This document shows positions 11,160-23,400 of a stretch of 64,000 nt of DNA, piece after piece. Each line of letters starts with the position of its first letter. The stretch's first letter is position 1. Under the pieces are notes generated by a model. The model made no database searches. It saw only the letters and a program-made list of their open reading frames with translations, and was not told where the DNA came from. Made by a program: the position numbers and the translations under genes. The DNA lies in assembly GCA_964030475.1 (NCBI GenBank), contig CAXIPT010000004.1, positions 271,068 to 335,067 on the forward strand. The letters are read 5' to 3'. Source of the DNA: Tethya wilhelma. Taxonomy: Eukaryota; Porifera; Demospongiae; Tethyida; Tethyidae.

Positions 11160-11380
11160 GTCATAATATAGTCCCTCATACATAATAATATATTTATCAT
11201 AGTAGATCGAAGGCAGTGTGTTGTATTATAAATCAAGTTGTTATAATTAACTATGATTTTATTAAATCAATATGCAAACTTATTATGGCTATTATATCCA
11301 TGAATATTTATTTTGTAGTTTCATAACACTGTCCAGTCGGCCCAGGCCTTAATAATTAATAATAATCGGGCTCATCCTAG

Positions 11381-11732
11381 CTATAGCCAGACACATCTTC
11401 CTGCTTTAAATGGACATTTAACAGCATCACAGCAGGTTTCATAAGAGTATATAGCAGTCATCTGCAGAATGACACAGATTCAACCTGCCAAAAAAATTAT
11501 CTCTAGCAGTGCCTGCTTCACAGTTGAGTGCCTCAGGATCAGGGCAGCTTGCTGTATTAGCTACATGAGCTGCAACATGATGCAACATGATGCAAGAATA
11601 TCATATATAATAATTATTATAGAAATTAAATTAATGATACAAAGATAACCCATAGTTACCTGCACGGCTCTGTACAGCTGTGAAAAGCCCAGCTGCCAGT
11701 AGTGTGGTCAATAGAAGCACTGACAACTTCAT
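11381..11732 (-). pseudogene. WAP-like peptide paralogue with a frameshift
   Basis: Exon 1 (11732-11660) encodes a signal peptide nearly the same as that of the neighbour (MKLSVLLLTTLLAAG). Exon 2 (from 11560) has SCPDPEALNC, LNLC and DDC, then loses frame near 11460. One base out of frame the remainder reads YETCCDAVKCPFKAG and ends at a TAG at 11381. Together these restore the eight-cysteine pattern, so one base has been gained or lost. It may be a pseudogene, a null allele or a base-call error. The TATA box is at 11886-11895. Confidence 0.6.
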
Positions 11733-11885
11733 ATTGCAGTCACTGAGTAGGTAAAATAGTTTTATTACAATCAGGTCTCCTTTAGAGCTAGCTTGACTGT
11801 ATCTCTTATACAGTATGTTAAGTCTTTGATCTGTTGATGATTTGAAATCGTATAATACTGACAGATCCCAATCTTATATCACTCG

Positions 11886-11895
11886 TATTTTTATA
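11886..11895 (-). promoter_or_regulatory. TATA box of the WAP-like paralogue
   Basis: TATAAAAATA on the minus strand, about 155 bp upstream of the start codon at 11732, in sequence similar to the promoter of the first copy. Confidence 0.45.
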
Positions 11896-12767
11896 CTAGT
11901 TTTGCCTGTGACAAATTGCACCAACAATATTACATGCAGCTGGTGCATGGGACACTTACATCATAATGATCTACGTGACAATTGTATGTCCATTCTACTG
12001 TAGATGTACTTCAATTTGTCATTTGTGTGTTTGCAAATTGAAGGAAGAACTGTAGAAAATGTTCCCAAGTACTTGCTCTATTGTCCTAACTTCCCAGCAA
12101 ACAACAGTGGAATACCATGTAGCAATATTGCTTTAGTCTAGACCCTCATTTTTACTTTGGATCATTTTCAGACTCCATACTGTATGTTTTATCAACTAGC
12201 TCATGATTCTCAAGTCAGTGGTTGCATAATAAATAATATATTATCATTGCCATGGTGAGCACGAGGGATTATAGTAATAGGTTTTTTCACATTATACTAT
12301 GATTATAGTCCTTGTGGGTAAGTTTGAAACTTTCTATATACAGGGATAATTGTTAAGACCCAGTGCAGCATTCGATCCAGCTTGCCCCTAGCTTATAATA
12401 ATGTATTTGGTATAATTATCACTTGTCATTTGGTAGGGTTTTTTAATAAATATTTATTGTGAACAAATTATAATGTGAATGTGAAAACAAACAATGGAGA
12501 TTCAATAATTAACACAATAAATACCAACGATTTCAAAGACCGAAAGTAAACAAAATAGAAAACTATAACAAAACAAACCACATTCATTCACTACCTCAAC
12601 AGTCACTTCAGTCAGTCCACAATTAGGCCTTGATAGATTATGCTCAAGACTCTGCCTATTTTTCTTTTCTTTTATGCTCAAAGAATGGCCCAATTATATA
12701 TGTTCCAAAATCTGCCTATTATGCTTCTCAAGTTATCTATTAAGCTTATTACTACCAAATACCTACC

Positions 12768-12856
12768 AACATGCAACATGCAACATGCGACATGCGACAT
12801 GCGACATGAGATATGCGACATACAACATACGACATACGACATGCGACATACGATAT
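12768..12856. repeat. heptamer minisatellite (CGACATG)n
   Basis: About twelve 7-base units, each a variant of CGACATG (CAACATG, CGACATA and similar), follow one another without gaps. Confidence 0.75.
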
Positions 12857-13206
12857 ACTGGCAATATTAGGACTTGATGGTTATGCTAATTACTACCAAT
12901 AATATATAGGTCGCAGAAATTATCCATGTTTGATGAGTTGAATGCTATAAGTACACACATTTCAAGACAGCTTTATATAATAGTCTTCCATACATTATTG
13001 TAAAGCAAAATTGGCAAATTTATATTATTCAAAGATCATTATAATTGAGTAATATTGTATATAATAATAATTATTTGTAAAGGCCTATAATTATTTCAAA
13101 CTTAGTTTACTGTTTCTTTGTATACAGCCAGACAGCCAGACAGCCNGGTGTGTGTGTGTGTGTGGGTCTTTGACTGTGTACATTATGTGTTCTTGTACAT
13201 TCTCAG

Positions 13207-13505
13207 ATATGAAGACTTGAAGGTAAACAGGTTCAATGAAGTAAAGAGGACGCTCAATTTCTTAAATATATTCTCCAATGAAGTGGAACTGAAACAGAGA
13301 TTGACTGGAAATTTCACAGGTGTATGTGTGTTATCAAATGATAAAAAAATTATCTAACAACTTCCTAGGAAACATGGAGCAGAGTTCGAACACTTCACTC
13401 CTCAGTAGTCATCACTAATAAGGGCTACTATCAGGAAGGCCATTGCCTTTCCTAAAGAACATTATCATGGCAACAGCATTCAGGAGTACTTGATTAGATT
13501 AGAAG
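13207..13505 (+). pseudogene. fragment of the WSCD-like sulfotransferase (last two exons)
   Basis: 13207-13319 matches exon 7 of the intact gene at 17122-17244 (YEDLK, FNEVKRTLNFLN) but is 10 bases shorter, which breaks the frame. From 13369 it matches exon 8 (KHGAEFEHFTPQ), with an in-frame TAG where the intact copy has CAG. The fragment begins just after the N at 13146. It is a decayed partial duplicate, or a misplaced divergent copy. Confidence 0.7.
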
Positions 13506-14027
13506 CAACTCAAAATTTTTAATTTTGGCCGCTTTTGAAGACAATTCTTATGTTATTATACTAAAATCATTTAGTGCAGTACCTTTTTGTGGCAGTATCA
13601 GAGAGTTTTCTTGTTCTGTTTCATTTTCAAAAGGAACAAAGTGGTAAAGGGTCGACGAATTGGTGAATCAAAATCAAAATCGCGCGTAATTACGTAATGC
13701 ATTCAATATGCATTCCATTCTACTGTATTGTGTCTCTACAAAGAGGCAGCTAAAATGTTAAACAGTTTGTTTGGTTGTCAAGCAATACATTGGGGACTTT
13801 AGGAAACTCTCAGAGCGAGAAATAAAACTTATCTTATTGGCAAAGCAAACAGTAAGAGACACATGCAAGTTGTTTGTTTTGTGACGGTCCATCGGTGACA
13901 AAGTTGTAGCTGCTATATAGTTTATTGTAGAAATGAGCATGTGGATTCTTTGTAGAGGTGAGTCAGTAATAATGTACAAACTATTGTTGAATTGATGCGA
14001 ATATTCATTCATCATGCTTTATTTTAC

Positions 14028-14074
<47 letters not shown>

Positions 14075-14160
14075 CTTTTTGGAACTCAAACTTCATCTTT
14101 ATTTCAAAACCAGATCATCACACACTCAGCTCTTCTCTGAGAAGAATTCGACTTGGTATC
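13506..14160. other. 5' flank of the sulfotransferase gene
   Basis: AT-rich sequence without a supported gene. (CA)n at 14029-14072 happens to stay open in the reading frame of the gene that follows, giving a spurious Thr-His repeat. Confidence 0.5.
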
Positions 14161-15164
14161 ATGGTGACCATCTGTCTCTCCTTCATCGTGCTACTGCTTC
14201 AGTTGTTCACCATCTCCACAGACAGTCATCGAGCCATGCAGATATCAAACTCCTTTGTACATCAATTTAACAAAGGCTCTGATCACCATCAGTCTCAAAA
14301 TCAACCCCGTGTGATTGATTTGAAGTCAAATGGTCAAGAGTTGACACGGGTTGGTGTTAAAGAGAAGCCTAGAAATCACGAGGTACGTATTAACTCTGAT
14401 AGCTATGTTTCAACTGAGAGTCATCGTGTATCAGTTGATGTAACACAGCTTAACAAGATCAACAACAAGAGATTCAAGGCTGAGCCAATGAACAGACACA
14501 GACACAGTAAGGTTGACACACTTGACACCACTGATCATAGCCTTGATGCACGTGTTGATTATCAAATTGATTCTACTGATTTTAAAGTCAATCTCAATGC
14601 ATTGGGTAGTGTTAAGATTGGTGATACTGATCACAAATTTGATTCAGATAGTGATATTGACAGTGAAATTGATACTAAACTTGATTCCAATATTGATCAC
14701 AATGATTTCAAACCAATCAGAAGTGTGAGTCAAAATCAAGATCAAATCAGGCAGAGTAGTCTCTTGAGAAATGAAACAGATAAACTCATTTCTCGTGTGC
14801 TTGAGGCAATCAATGATGATACTCTATTGACAGAGAAGCGAGCACCTCACCATCCTACAGTGGTAAAACAAAAACACGTTTTACCTGTTTCAAATCAAGT
14901 CCAAGAACAAGTTAAACCAGTTCCGAAAAAGGACGTAACTAGTAAGAAAAAATCGACCAAGAAGAAACAGGATTCGAGTCGTATGTTGCCAGACAACTAC
15001 CCATTCTTTGAGACACAATACCCACCAGCCAAAGTTGGAGATTTCACCTGCAGGTATGAGATGTATGGGGAATAATTATCTCTAACATTACTATGTATAC
15101 AGTGTAAATACATGTATACAGGAAACCATGAGACTTAAACTTGTGCCATTATAATTTTGTATTG

Positions 15165-15218
<54 letters not shown>

Positions 15219-17527
15219 GTGTGTGTGTGTGCATGTGTGTGTGTGTAACTCATACATACAGGGATAGCTTGTGTTCAGAGTTTCTCTCCAAAAAGGATCA
15301 AGCCTTCTTCAAGTTCTGTATGTCTCACATGAAGTAAGTTGGTGGATTTAAAACTTAAACTGGTTGTGAATAAATAAAAATGGTCAACCATTCATTCACG
15401 CAAACTATTCACTACTTGCTATACATTTTCTCTTCTTCAGAACATCCTCTAAAACAGAAATAAAGAATGGACGAGCTGGCAGGTGTCATTTCATGGATGG
15501 CAGCCATCGAGCTCCAGTAGCTCTGGCCAGTTTCCCAGGATCTGGCAACACCTGGATCAGAGGTCTGCTGGAACAGGCCACTGGGATATGTACAGGTGAG
15601 GAAGGACTTAGCCTCGTTCCCAGTGAAATGTCAAAGAGGAGAGCCTTGGAACTATTCGAGGCTATGAAGACCATAGCTCGATCTAATGATACAAGTATAG
15701 GTTGTTTTTCATTAATTGTCAGTATATGTAATTACAATGGGCTCCTCCTACTTTTGTGTGTGAGCACACCCATTCTTTGCAGTTTTAAGGTAAAACCTCG
15801 TTTCTATACAAGAATTAGTAGGTTGAAACAACAAGCATAACAAGAGTGGGTGGGTTGAAATTTTAAAAGCATAATTAAGTTCTCCAATCTCCGTACACAA
15901 ACAATCATTATGGCAAGCATGCATGGATCAACGGGGCATATTCTCCACTGTCGATCTAACTATACAACTGAATTGGAGTAGATTAGGATTGTGTATCTGA
16001 ACTATTAAGCAAACTTAACCATTAATTCCACCTCTCCACCCTCCAAAACAGGTTCAGTGTACTGTGACAATACGATAAGAGCTCAGGGGATGAATGGAGA
16101 GAGCCTGCGCAGTGGCTCCGTCATTGTCACTAAGACACACAAAGGAGGAAAGACAAAAGACGCCATCTTTTGGACCGATGTAGATCAACCAACAAGTCAT
16201 GCCGACATCAAAGTATGGAGTACATGTAGCTAGTGTAAACATGACTATTTTATAATAGTCACGCGAGATTCATGTGCTGTTTAAATTTTTATGGACAGTT
16301 ATAGTTTTAGTATTGCATATGTATTTTTTATGTGATCTGTTGCCATGGTTACAGGTGCCTGTGTTCGGGGCGGCCATATTTGTCGTCAGAAATCCCTTCA
16401 GGGCATTTATTGCCGAATGGACAAGGATGCAATCGGTCAAGTATGGCATATCCTCTGGTCCCGGGTCTCGGAATGGACACACTGGTCTAGTGGGGCCAGA
16501 CAGATTTTGTAAGTTTAATAACTATAGCTATTCATAGGACAGCTGTATAAGTTAGGATATGGTATGTACAATGTATCCTTGATCACATGAACATACATCA
16601 GTCTAGAATTAATTTTGTTTCAAGAAGTACTTCCACAAAATGATCGATGGTTACTAGCTAGCCTATAATATTATGTGTACATGTATCGTGTGTTGTACTA
16701 TATACAGCTACTAAGTATTCGTCAATTTTTTTTCTTCTTTTGTACTGTAGTGGACAACCCTGATTGGAATATCTTTGTCAAGACTAAACTGCCAGTGTGG
16801 AGGGGCCACTTTGATACGTGGCTGGTGAATGGAACAGGACATGGTCACCCGGTAATGGTTGTTAGGTGAGGGGAGCCTGTGGCATGCACATGCACACATG
16901 TATAACATTGTATAGAGCCATGTCTCAGTCCAGGAAGGTCATACTAAGCTGGGATTTGTACTATTGCAATTAGCAAGAAGAGAGATCTTTAAATTTTAAA
17001 ATGATATCTAGTTTGATAAAGGTTTGATTTTGATTGTAAACAAAGCAATAAATAGTGTACACACATTCATAGTATCACCATTCACATGACAATGTCATTG
17101 TAACTATTTTTCCTTGTGTAGATATGAAGATGTCAAGAATGATAGTTTCAGTGAAGTAAAGAGAATGCTCAACTTCCTGAACATTTCCTACAATGAAGGA
17201 GAACTGAAAGAAAGGATGGCAGAAGATTACGGAGTCTTTCACAGGTATGTAAAACAACTCGGTTTGGCTGCCTTGCAGTGTATCAACTTCTAGGCTGTCC
17301 ACGGCTATATACAGGAATATATAATAACTGTTTTTCCATGGTGATGGTTTTGGTATGCAATTACATGATGTAATTAATTTTTCCTGTTTCCTAGGAAACA
17401 TGGTGTAGAGTTTGAACACTTCACTCCCCAGCAGTCATCACTAGTGAGGGCTACTATCAGGAAGACCATTGACTTCCTCAAAGAACACAACCATGGCAAC
17501 ACACTCAGACTGGAGGAATACCTATAG
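14161..17527 (+). CDS. WSCD-type carbohydrate sulfotransferase, type II membrane protein
   Basis: Eight exons join in frame: 14161-15053, 15262-15333, 15441-15595, 16052-16212, 16355-16508, 16751-16865, 17122-17244 and 17395-17527, giving 601 residues. The start at 14161 begins a hydrophobic signal-anchor (ICLSFIVLLLQLF), typical of Golgi enzymes. A long D/H/S/K-rich stalk follows. The catalytic part has the 5'-phosphosulfate loop ASFPGSGNTWIRGLLE and the 3'-phosphate motif FVVRNPFRAFIAEW, both hallmarks of PAPS-dependent sulfotransferases. The TKTHK stretch and C-terminal YEDVK...EFEHF resemble WSCD1/2, which sulfate sialic acid in vertebrates; the acceptor here is unknown and no WSC domain is present. 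A decayed copy of the last exons lies upstream. Confidence 0.82.
15167..15246. repeat. (GT)n microsatellite in sulfotransferase intron 1
   Basis: About 80 bases of GT with a few interruptions, directly before the acceptor of exon 2. Confidence 0.85.
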
Positions 17528-20407
17528 CAGTAACTGTGATACTATTATATAGCTTCAACCTCACTTTATGGACAAGAAACACTCAATTTAATTAAAATCA
17601 TCATAATCTCATTTCCCAAAAATGGCATTCCATAGGAAACCATGTGCAATAGACAAAAAATGTATACAAACCTCAAAATGGTTCCAAACAAACATCTAGT
17701 AGCAAAATCAATGTAATTACGACAATAAAACCTAGCCGTTAATAATTCACACAATACTAATAAAAATACAGCAACAATATAAATAAGCTAGATCACTTAC
17801 CTAATAATTTATTATCACAAAACTTGTCTCAGTGGTGTATACAATGTTTTGTGTGATAAACAATAATAATTGATCAACACACTAGTAAAAAAAAAATTAA
17901 CCAACAATGAAGTTACTTGATCTGCCCAATCAATGGACTATACACTGTCAGTGGTGTGCATGTGNGATATGAAAATAGTGAACAAGGATTATATTTTTAT
18001 CATTGCAAAAGTCACAAAAGCTGTCACAAATCATTTTCCTTACATTATAGTTGAAGTGCCTTAATGAGGACAGTAACTTTTCATGTGCCCAATTAGGGCA
18101 GTTCCATTTATAGCATGAAAGTGAAACATATGCAGATTCAGGCATGCTATCATCATCTCTCCATGGTGTCACAAAGCCTTGCCCTTATACACAACCATGG
18201 TAGTGCAAATTGTATTATGATCACGACTGCATATTACGTATCTATAAAACATGACTCAACTCAATCAATTAAGTAATGATCACTTCATTACATGTACGGT
18301 TGCATTTACAATGAAAATATACTGTACAGATGACTAGCTTGGCTAGGGATATATGTTATGATTGTTATCATAATTATGTAGACACAACTTGATTGAGACC
18401 AATACCCTACTGCATCATCAAGTTTCCTTTTCGACATCAAAGCAATTCCATTGGATTATACACTAGCCTCACAAAGAATTTTCTTCACACTCTCATAGTA
18501 CGTTGAAGTGCCCTTGCGAGGTTGCATTTAAAAGCATTATCACTAACTAGCTGTAACCCTGTAAGATATTTTACATGAACTCGTTATTTTAATTGGATTC
18601 GACCCATATTCACGGCATATTGCATCTATTGTAATCTAGCACTTGGTCTAGTTCAAATGCCACAATATAACTTTAGTTACTCAGCACTGGCTGGACTATA
18701 GGATATAAAAAAAGCATGAGAATCTGAAACAGTAGGCAATTGAGAAACAAAATAAAAGCATCAACATGATCTCAATATAGGCTTGGTAGTAATTATACAG
18801 TTGATGCTTGTGGGATAGCAGTGCTCAGTTGTTGCTGATGGCCATGAGGTGCATGGTATTGGTGGCTGTACACCTGTAAGACGAAAGTTTATTCCTAGTG
18901 TGATGTGCTACAGGGGGACCAAAAGATGTCGGTGTTGGTTTCGACTTCAAACCCAGGCACTCCATCTTTACTCTGATACCCAATAGACAAACGATTGTCA
19001 ATGTCCTCGTCACCACTCTCAGTAGCTACATCACCGACTTTTAAAATTAACAGCACTACGACTTAACTTCACACTTAACCACTGTGACTGTACGACTTGT
19101 CACATTGGGCAATGAAGGGTATTTTCGTACTCTTGACAAAAGACAGAGTATTCATCTTGCTGAGCACACAAATCTAGAGTCAATCTCAGATTCAGTTAGT
19201 GACCTCAGGATTCTCACGACAGATAGCTAGAAGATAGTCGGTCTGTCACCGTCCATTGGCTCACCAATCAAGCAGCGGTGGTCCACAGAAACTTAATTGA
19301 TCAGTATCAGACTGAGAGGGTAGTGATATGGACTGCTGCCATCATAATTCACAGGCTTAGCATCCGAGGATTGCTGCAGACTAACCCTAACTTGAACAGA
19401 ATGGTGGGCACTATTTCTTGAAGAGTTCTTTACAGCAACAGTCTTGCTATTCTTGAGTCTTTGAATTCTGAGCCTTCTTCTCTTAGATTTTTATACCTAC
19501 AGTATTATTGTCCTTCTTGGCCACTACTTCGATATTTTCAGTCATTTTGGGTCAGAACAAAGAGACAGAGAGGCCACTGGCAGTTCAGTTTCTTGGTCAA
19601 GTTCCACTGATGACATAAGTTGAGGCCTCAGACAGTTGGAGTCCTTCCTCTTGTATAGCAACAAGGGGCAAAGGGAAGCCAGTCCTTTGAAGGGGCTTGA
19701 GCTGTCCTTCGATCACAACAACTGAGATCAACTCACTAGCAGGGGCTATTAGCCTAACATCATGTTTGAGTCCTTATGGCACGAGCACAGCGCTATTAAA
19801 ATATTGCGATCCTGCATACAGACGTCATAGTCAACGTCATGTATGTGATGAACACGTACCTTAATTAGATTTATATTTCCGGTGCCCTAACGTGAGCAAG
19901 CCTTAGTTGGACCATTACAGGCGTCAAAATGGCTCTTGCGAACCGGGGTTACCCGGTACCACATAGTGTATGTCTCAAATTTAATCAGTTATCAATTTTT
20001 ATAGAAATGGCATTCCATAGGAAACGATGTGCAATCAATTACAAACCTTACTAGGTTCAACATGCATGGAGCAGCTGCTACAAACACTAGATTGTAAATA
20101 GTAATTATTATACAACAATAAGAATTTAATATTAGTAATTCATACAATAAAAGATTAAACAAACTTACTTATACAATAGCTATGTATAATTAGTATCACA
20201 AAACTTGTCTTGGCTATAATATGGTGTGTGTATATAATAATGTGTGATAAACAAACACAATAAATGAAGTTATATACTCCATCTATCCAACCAATGAACT
20301 ATATATTATCAGGTGTGTATCTCTGCAATAACAGTATAAACACAATAGTATAAAAACAAACTAACAATGAAGTTACTTGATCTGCCCAATCAATGGACTA
20401 TACACTG
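17528..20407. other. 2.9-kb intergenic region, no supported gene
   Basis: 17620-17964 and 19990-20425 share sequence (GGCATTCCATAGGAAACC, then TTGATCTGCCCAATCAATGG), with an N at 17965. This segment also recurs at 24690-25130. Between 18820 and 19830 the composition is less AT-rich and short coding-like stretches appear, mainly on the minus strand, but each is broken by stops; it may be an old element or dead gene. 19923-20407 matches 24603-25193, the 3' flank of a tandem duplication. Confidence 0.5.
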
Positions 20408-23400
20408 TCAGTGTTGTGCATGTGTGTGATAACAGTACTTAGCTCTTATATCTCTTGCCAATACACCCTCATCCATCTCTTCAAGAGCCGTACACAGTTT
20501 ACTCCAAGAGGCTTTGGTGTCACTTCGGAGCCAGACATCCACAAACTCATCTCTCTGTCTGGCTACTCCCAACTGCTGTTGTCTGAAGTCAATCTGAATG
20601 GCATCCAGAATGGATTTCTCCATCTCCAAATTTATTCCCAGTATGTGCCAGTCATTGAGAGTCTTTAGAGCAGTGCTGACATTTAGGTGGGTGAGGCTGG
20701 GATCAAATGCCACAACTGTATAGAGAGAAAAAGAGAGAGAATACACGAGCATAAGTATTATGATTATATAATAGCAAAATAATTTATTCTCAATTCAATC
20801 ACTCACCAACTATGGGTGGTCCCATCCAAAGTGTATACTTCACATCGTCTTCAGATCCACCAGAACTTTGTCCAGGATCTGACGTGTTTGTAAGTTGGCG
20901 TGTCATTGTAAGATTGACAACAGTATCTTCCTCAAGGCATAAAAGAGTTGTGTTACTCTTGAAATAGGCAAACCATTGCTCGGCTGCTGATAGAGAGAGA
21001 TCAACCTGGTCAGAGTAAGGTCTACAGACAGCCATGTGCTCCTCATCAGGGTGGAGGGGGCACTGGAATCCTAGTTCGTAAGGAGAGAGAGTCCGACAAT
21101 CTGAGGAGGATAGGAACTGCTTGTGTTTCATTTTGGAGATGATGTAATCAAGAGTGTGGCAAACTGTTTCCTGGACATGCTGGCATATCTGGTGAGATGG
21201 TTGCCCACTAGGTGAGCGGACGAGGCTGATGTGAACTTCGTATCGTTTTGGTTTTGAGATCAAGGTCACATCGCAGCTACTGTTGTATCTATTGACTCGA
21301 AACGTGACACGATTTTTGTATAAGGTAGATTGACTACCAGCTCTAGTTGGTCGTGGCTCTTGTAAGGTCCAACTAAGCTTGTTTTTTCGAGCAACTATAC
21401 TAGCTATGGAGGCACAGAACACACCGACTGGTACGATACCACTCTTGAAACGAATCAGGAGGGGAGCAGGATCACCGGGACTGTGGGCCACTTCCAGCTC
21501 ACTGTCTTGAGCTGATGGAAGAACAGCAGGCATAAAATACACAGAATTAGGCACACTTGTTAACTGAGGAGTAGCGATTGAAGCAGCACCACTTTCTTCT
21601 TGGTGTGAGATGCGAGCTATGATATAGAGGTGTTCTAGGAGCTTCACAAGCTGTAGTAGAGGGAGGATGCCACTTTTTAAGTTCTTTGAGAGTTTCTGGA
21701 TATCATTGAAACAGAACTGGCCTGCTAGTTTGAACTTGTCACAAACCGCTTTTGGAACAGCTTTTAATTTAAAGGTATTTAGGATCAGCTCCGTAACACT
21801 GTCAAACACAATCTGTGGATCACATATCACCAGGTCTTTCAGCTCCTCTACATCAGGGTAGTACATCAGCACTCCAATGCAATGGTGCAAGAACCATATT
21901 GCTTCTTGAACATCATTCACATGAAGTTGACGACCAATTTCTTCACATTGGGCCAAAGTGATGGTGGGTTTGTCCATTCTTCGGAGAAAAAGACCGAACA
22001 TGAGCCAGGAAGCTGGGATTTGGACTTGCTCAAACTCTTGAAAAATGACTTCTTCAATTCTTGTTCGAATCTTCTTTATTTCATCCTCATTGCCTGTCAT
22101 GTTGTCCACATCAAACATGAGTTGGTCATCAGATTCTGAAGCATATCGCAAGAGATCTCCATTTTTTTCAAAAATATCAGTGTCTAGAATATCTTTAAGC
22201 TCTTCCCGCAGTGCCGAATCAATCTCTTTGATTTTAGCACTCACTTCTTCAGTAGTGCCTTCAAGCTTGTCCTTGTACGTACCCACTAGCATTACAGCCT
22301 GAAATTGTTGAGAAGTGATTTGTTTTCTCTCTGGTACGCTTGTAGTAGAGCTGGTGTCAGATCTAAAGCATGCTATGCTTGAAAGAACATGAAAGATGAC
22401 TTCTTGAGGGGTGTAGGAGGACTCACCGAGGGACACCTCTTCATTATCTTCGCTGACGTACTGGATCTTGTACCTTTGTTTCAACTCTTGATCCAGACGA
22501 AGAAAGATGAGGTAGAGAGCTGGGCCGATTGTCAACATGGGTAACATCTCAATGAAGGCTGGTTGTCCACCAGTGTCCACCATGTTAAGGAGGATGGTCT
22601 TCTCTAGTAAGGCTTTGAGCTGTTTTTGACCAGCATGCGATTTCAGAGCATTATTGAATGCTTCAAATGCTCTTTCAATTTCTTTCATTTCAGAATCTGG
22701 AAGTTTAGCAACAAGTTGTGGCTCTGCCGATTCTTCACTTGTGGCCATCGCATAAAATTTTGCAGATGATTTAGGCTTCTTTTTACGAAAAAGTCTAAAG
22801 AAAATACCTTTTTTAGGCTGTTGTTTGCTGGCTGTGCTTTCTTTGATCTCTTGTACTACAGGCTCAGAAGGTGTGATTGAGTCTTTGGTGCTGACAGCCT
22901 GGCCAACGCTTCCCTCACTGATAAACTGAAAAAGAAGGGACAACTCTTCATCTAAATTGGTCTTCTCTGCATCACCACTATCAACAGCTTTCCATGTGGT
23001 CTCAGAGATGGCAGCTGCTGAGCTGGTCATTTTCTCTTCAGATAGTTTCACGAAAACATTTTGAGCATCGACTGCACCAGTACTTGGTTGCGGAAGGGCT
23101 TGGTCAATGAGGTTGATGATTTCCCCAATCAAACGCCTCCTCAGTGAAGTCTTGCCGGCACGTGGTGGTCCCATCATCAGTAGTTTAAGATACTTGATGG
23201 GTATGCTGACACCACTGGCTAGAGCTTGTTGATGGGCTTGATAGTTTCTTTGTTGCCTCTCCTTAGCCAGTTTCTCCTCTTCAGCTCGTTGCTGCTCATG
23301 ATCACCGTGTTGATCAGAAAACCCAAGAAACCTCCTCCTATCACTTGCTGGTTTCAAAATTTGGAATGAACACATTAGTGTCTCATCTACAGACATGATG

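Larger units (their letters stand above)
10279..11380. other. spacer between WAP-like paralogues
   Basis: It holds the promoter of the first gene, the hairpin at 10735-10780, the repeated TATA-containing segment (10963-11100) and a long (CA)n at 11099-11157. No additional gene is seen. Confidence 0.55.
11733..13145. other. AT-rich spacer with heptamer repeat and start of a third unit
   Basis: After the promoter of the second WAP-like copy the DNA is AT-rich without a supported gene. A heptamer array lies at about 12768-12856. From about 13003, AAAGCAAAATTGGCAAATTT and what follows repeat the sequence near 9791, so a third tandem unit begins and is cut by the N at 13146. Confidence 0.5.

Noticed and set aside
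12768..12856. Regular repeats as a possible CRISPR array
   Set aside because: The heptamers are contiguous with no spacers, in an animal genome; it is a minisatellite.
14014..14160. Upstream extension of the sulfotransferase frame with a long Thr-His repeat
   Set aside because: It is a translated (CA)n microsatellite; the ATG at 14161 begins a proper signal-anchor.
15596..15840. Open extension past sulfotransferase exon 3
   Set aside because: A good donor at 15596 and the next exon in phase at 16052 restore the family sequence; the extension is a retained intron.
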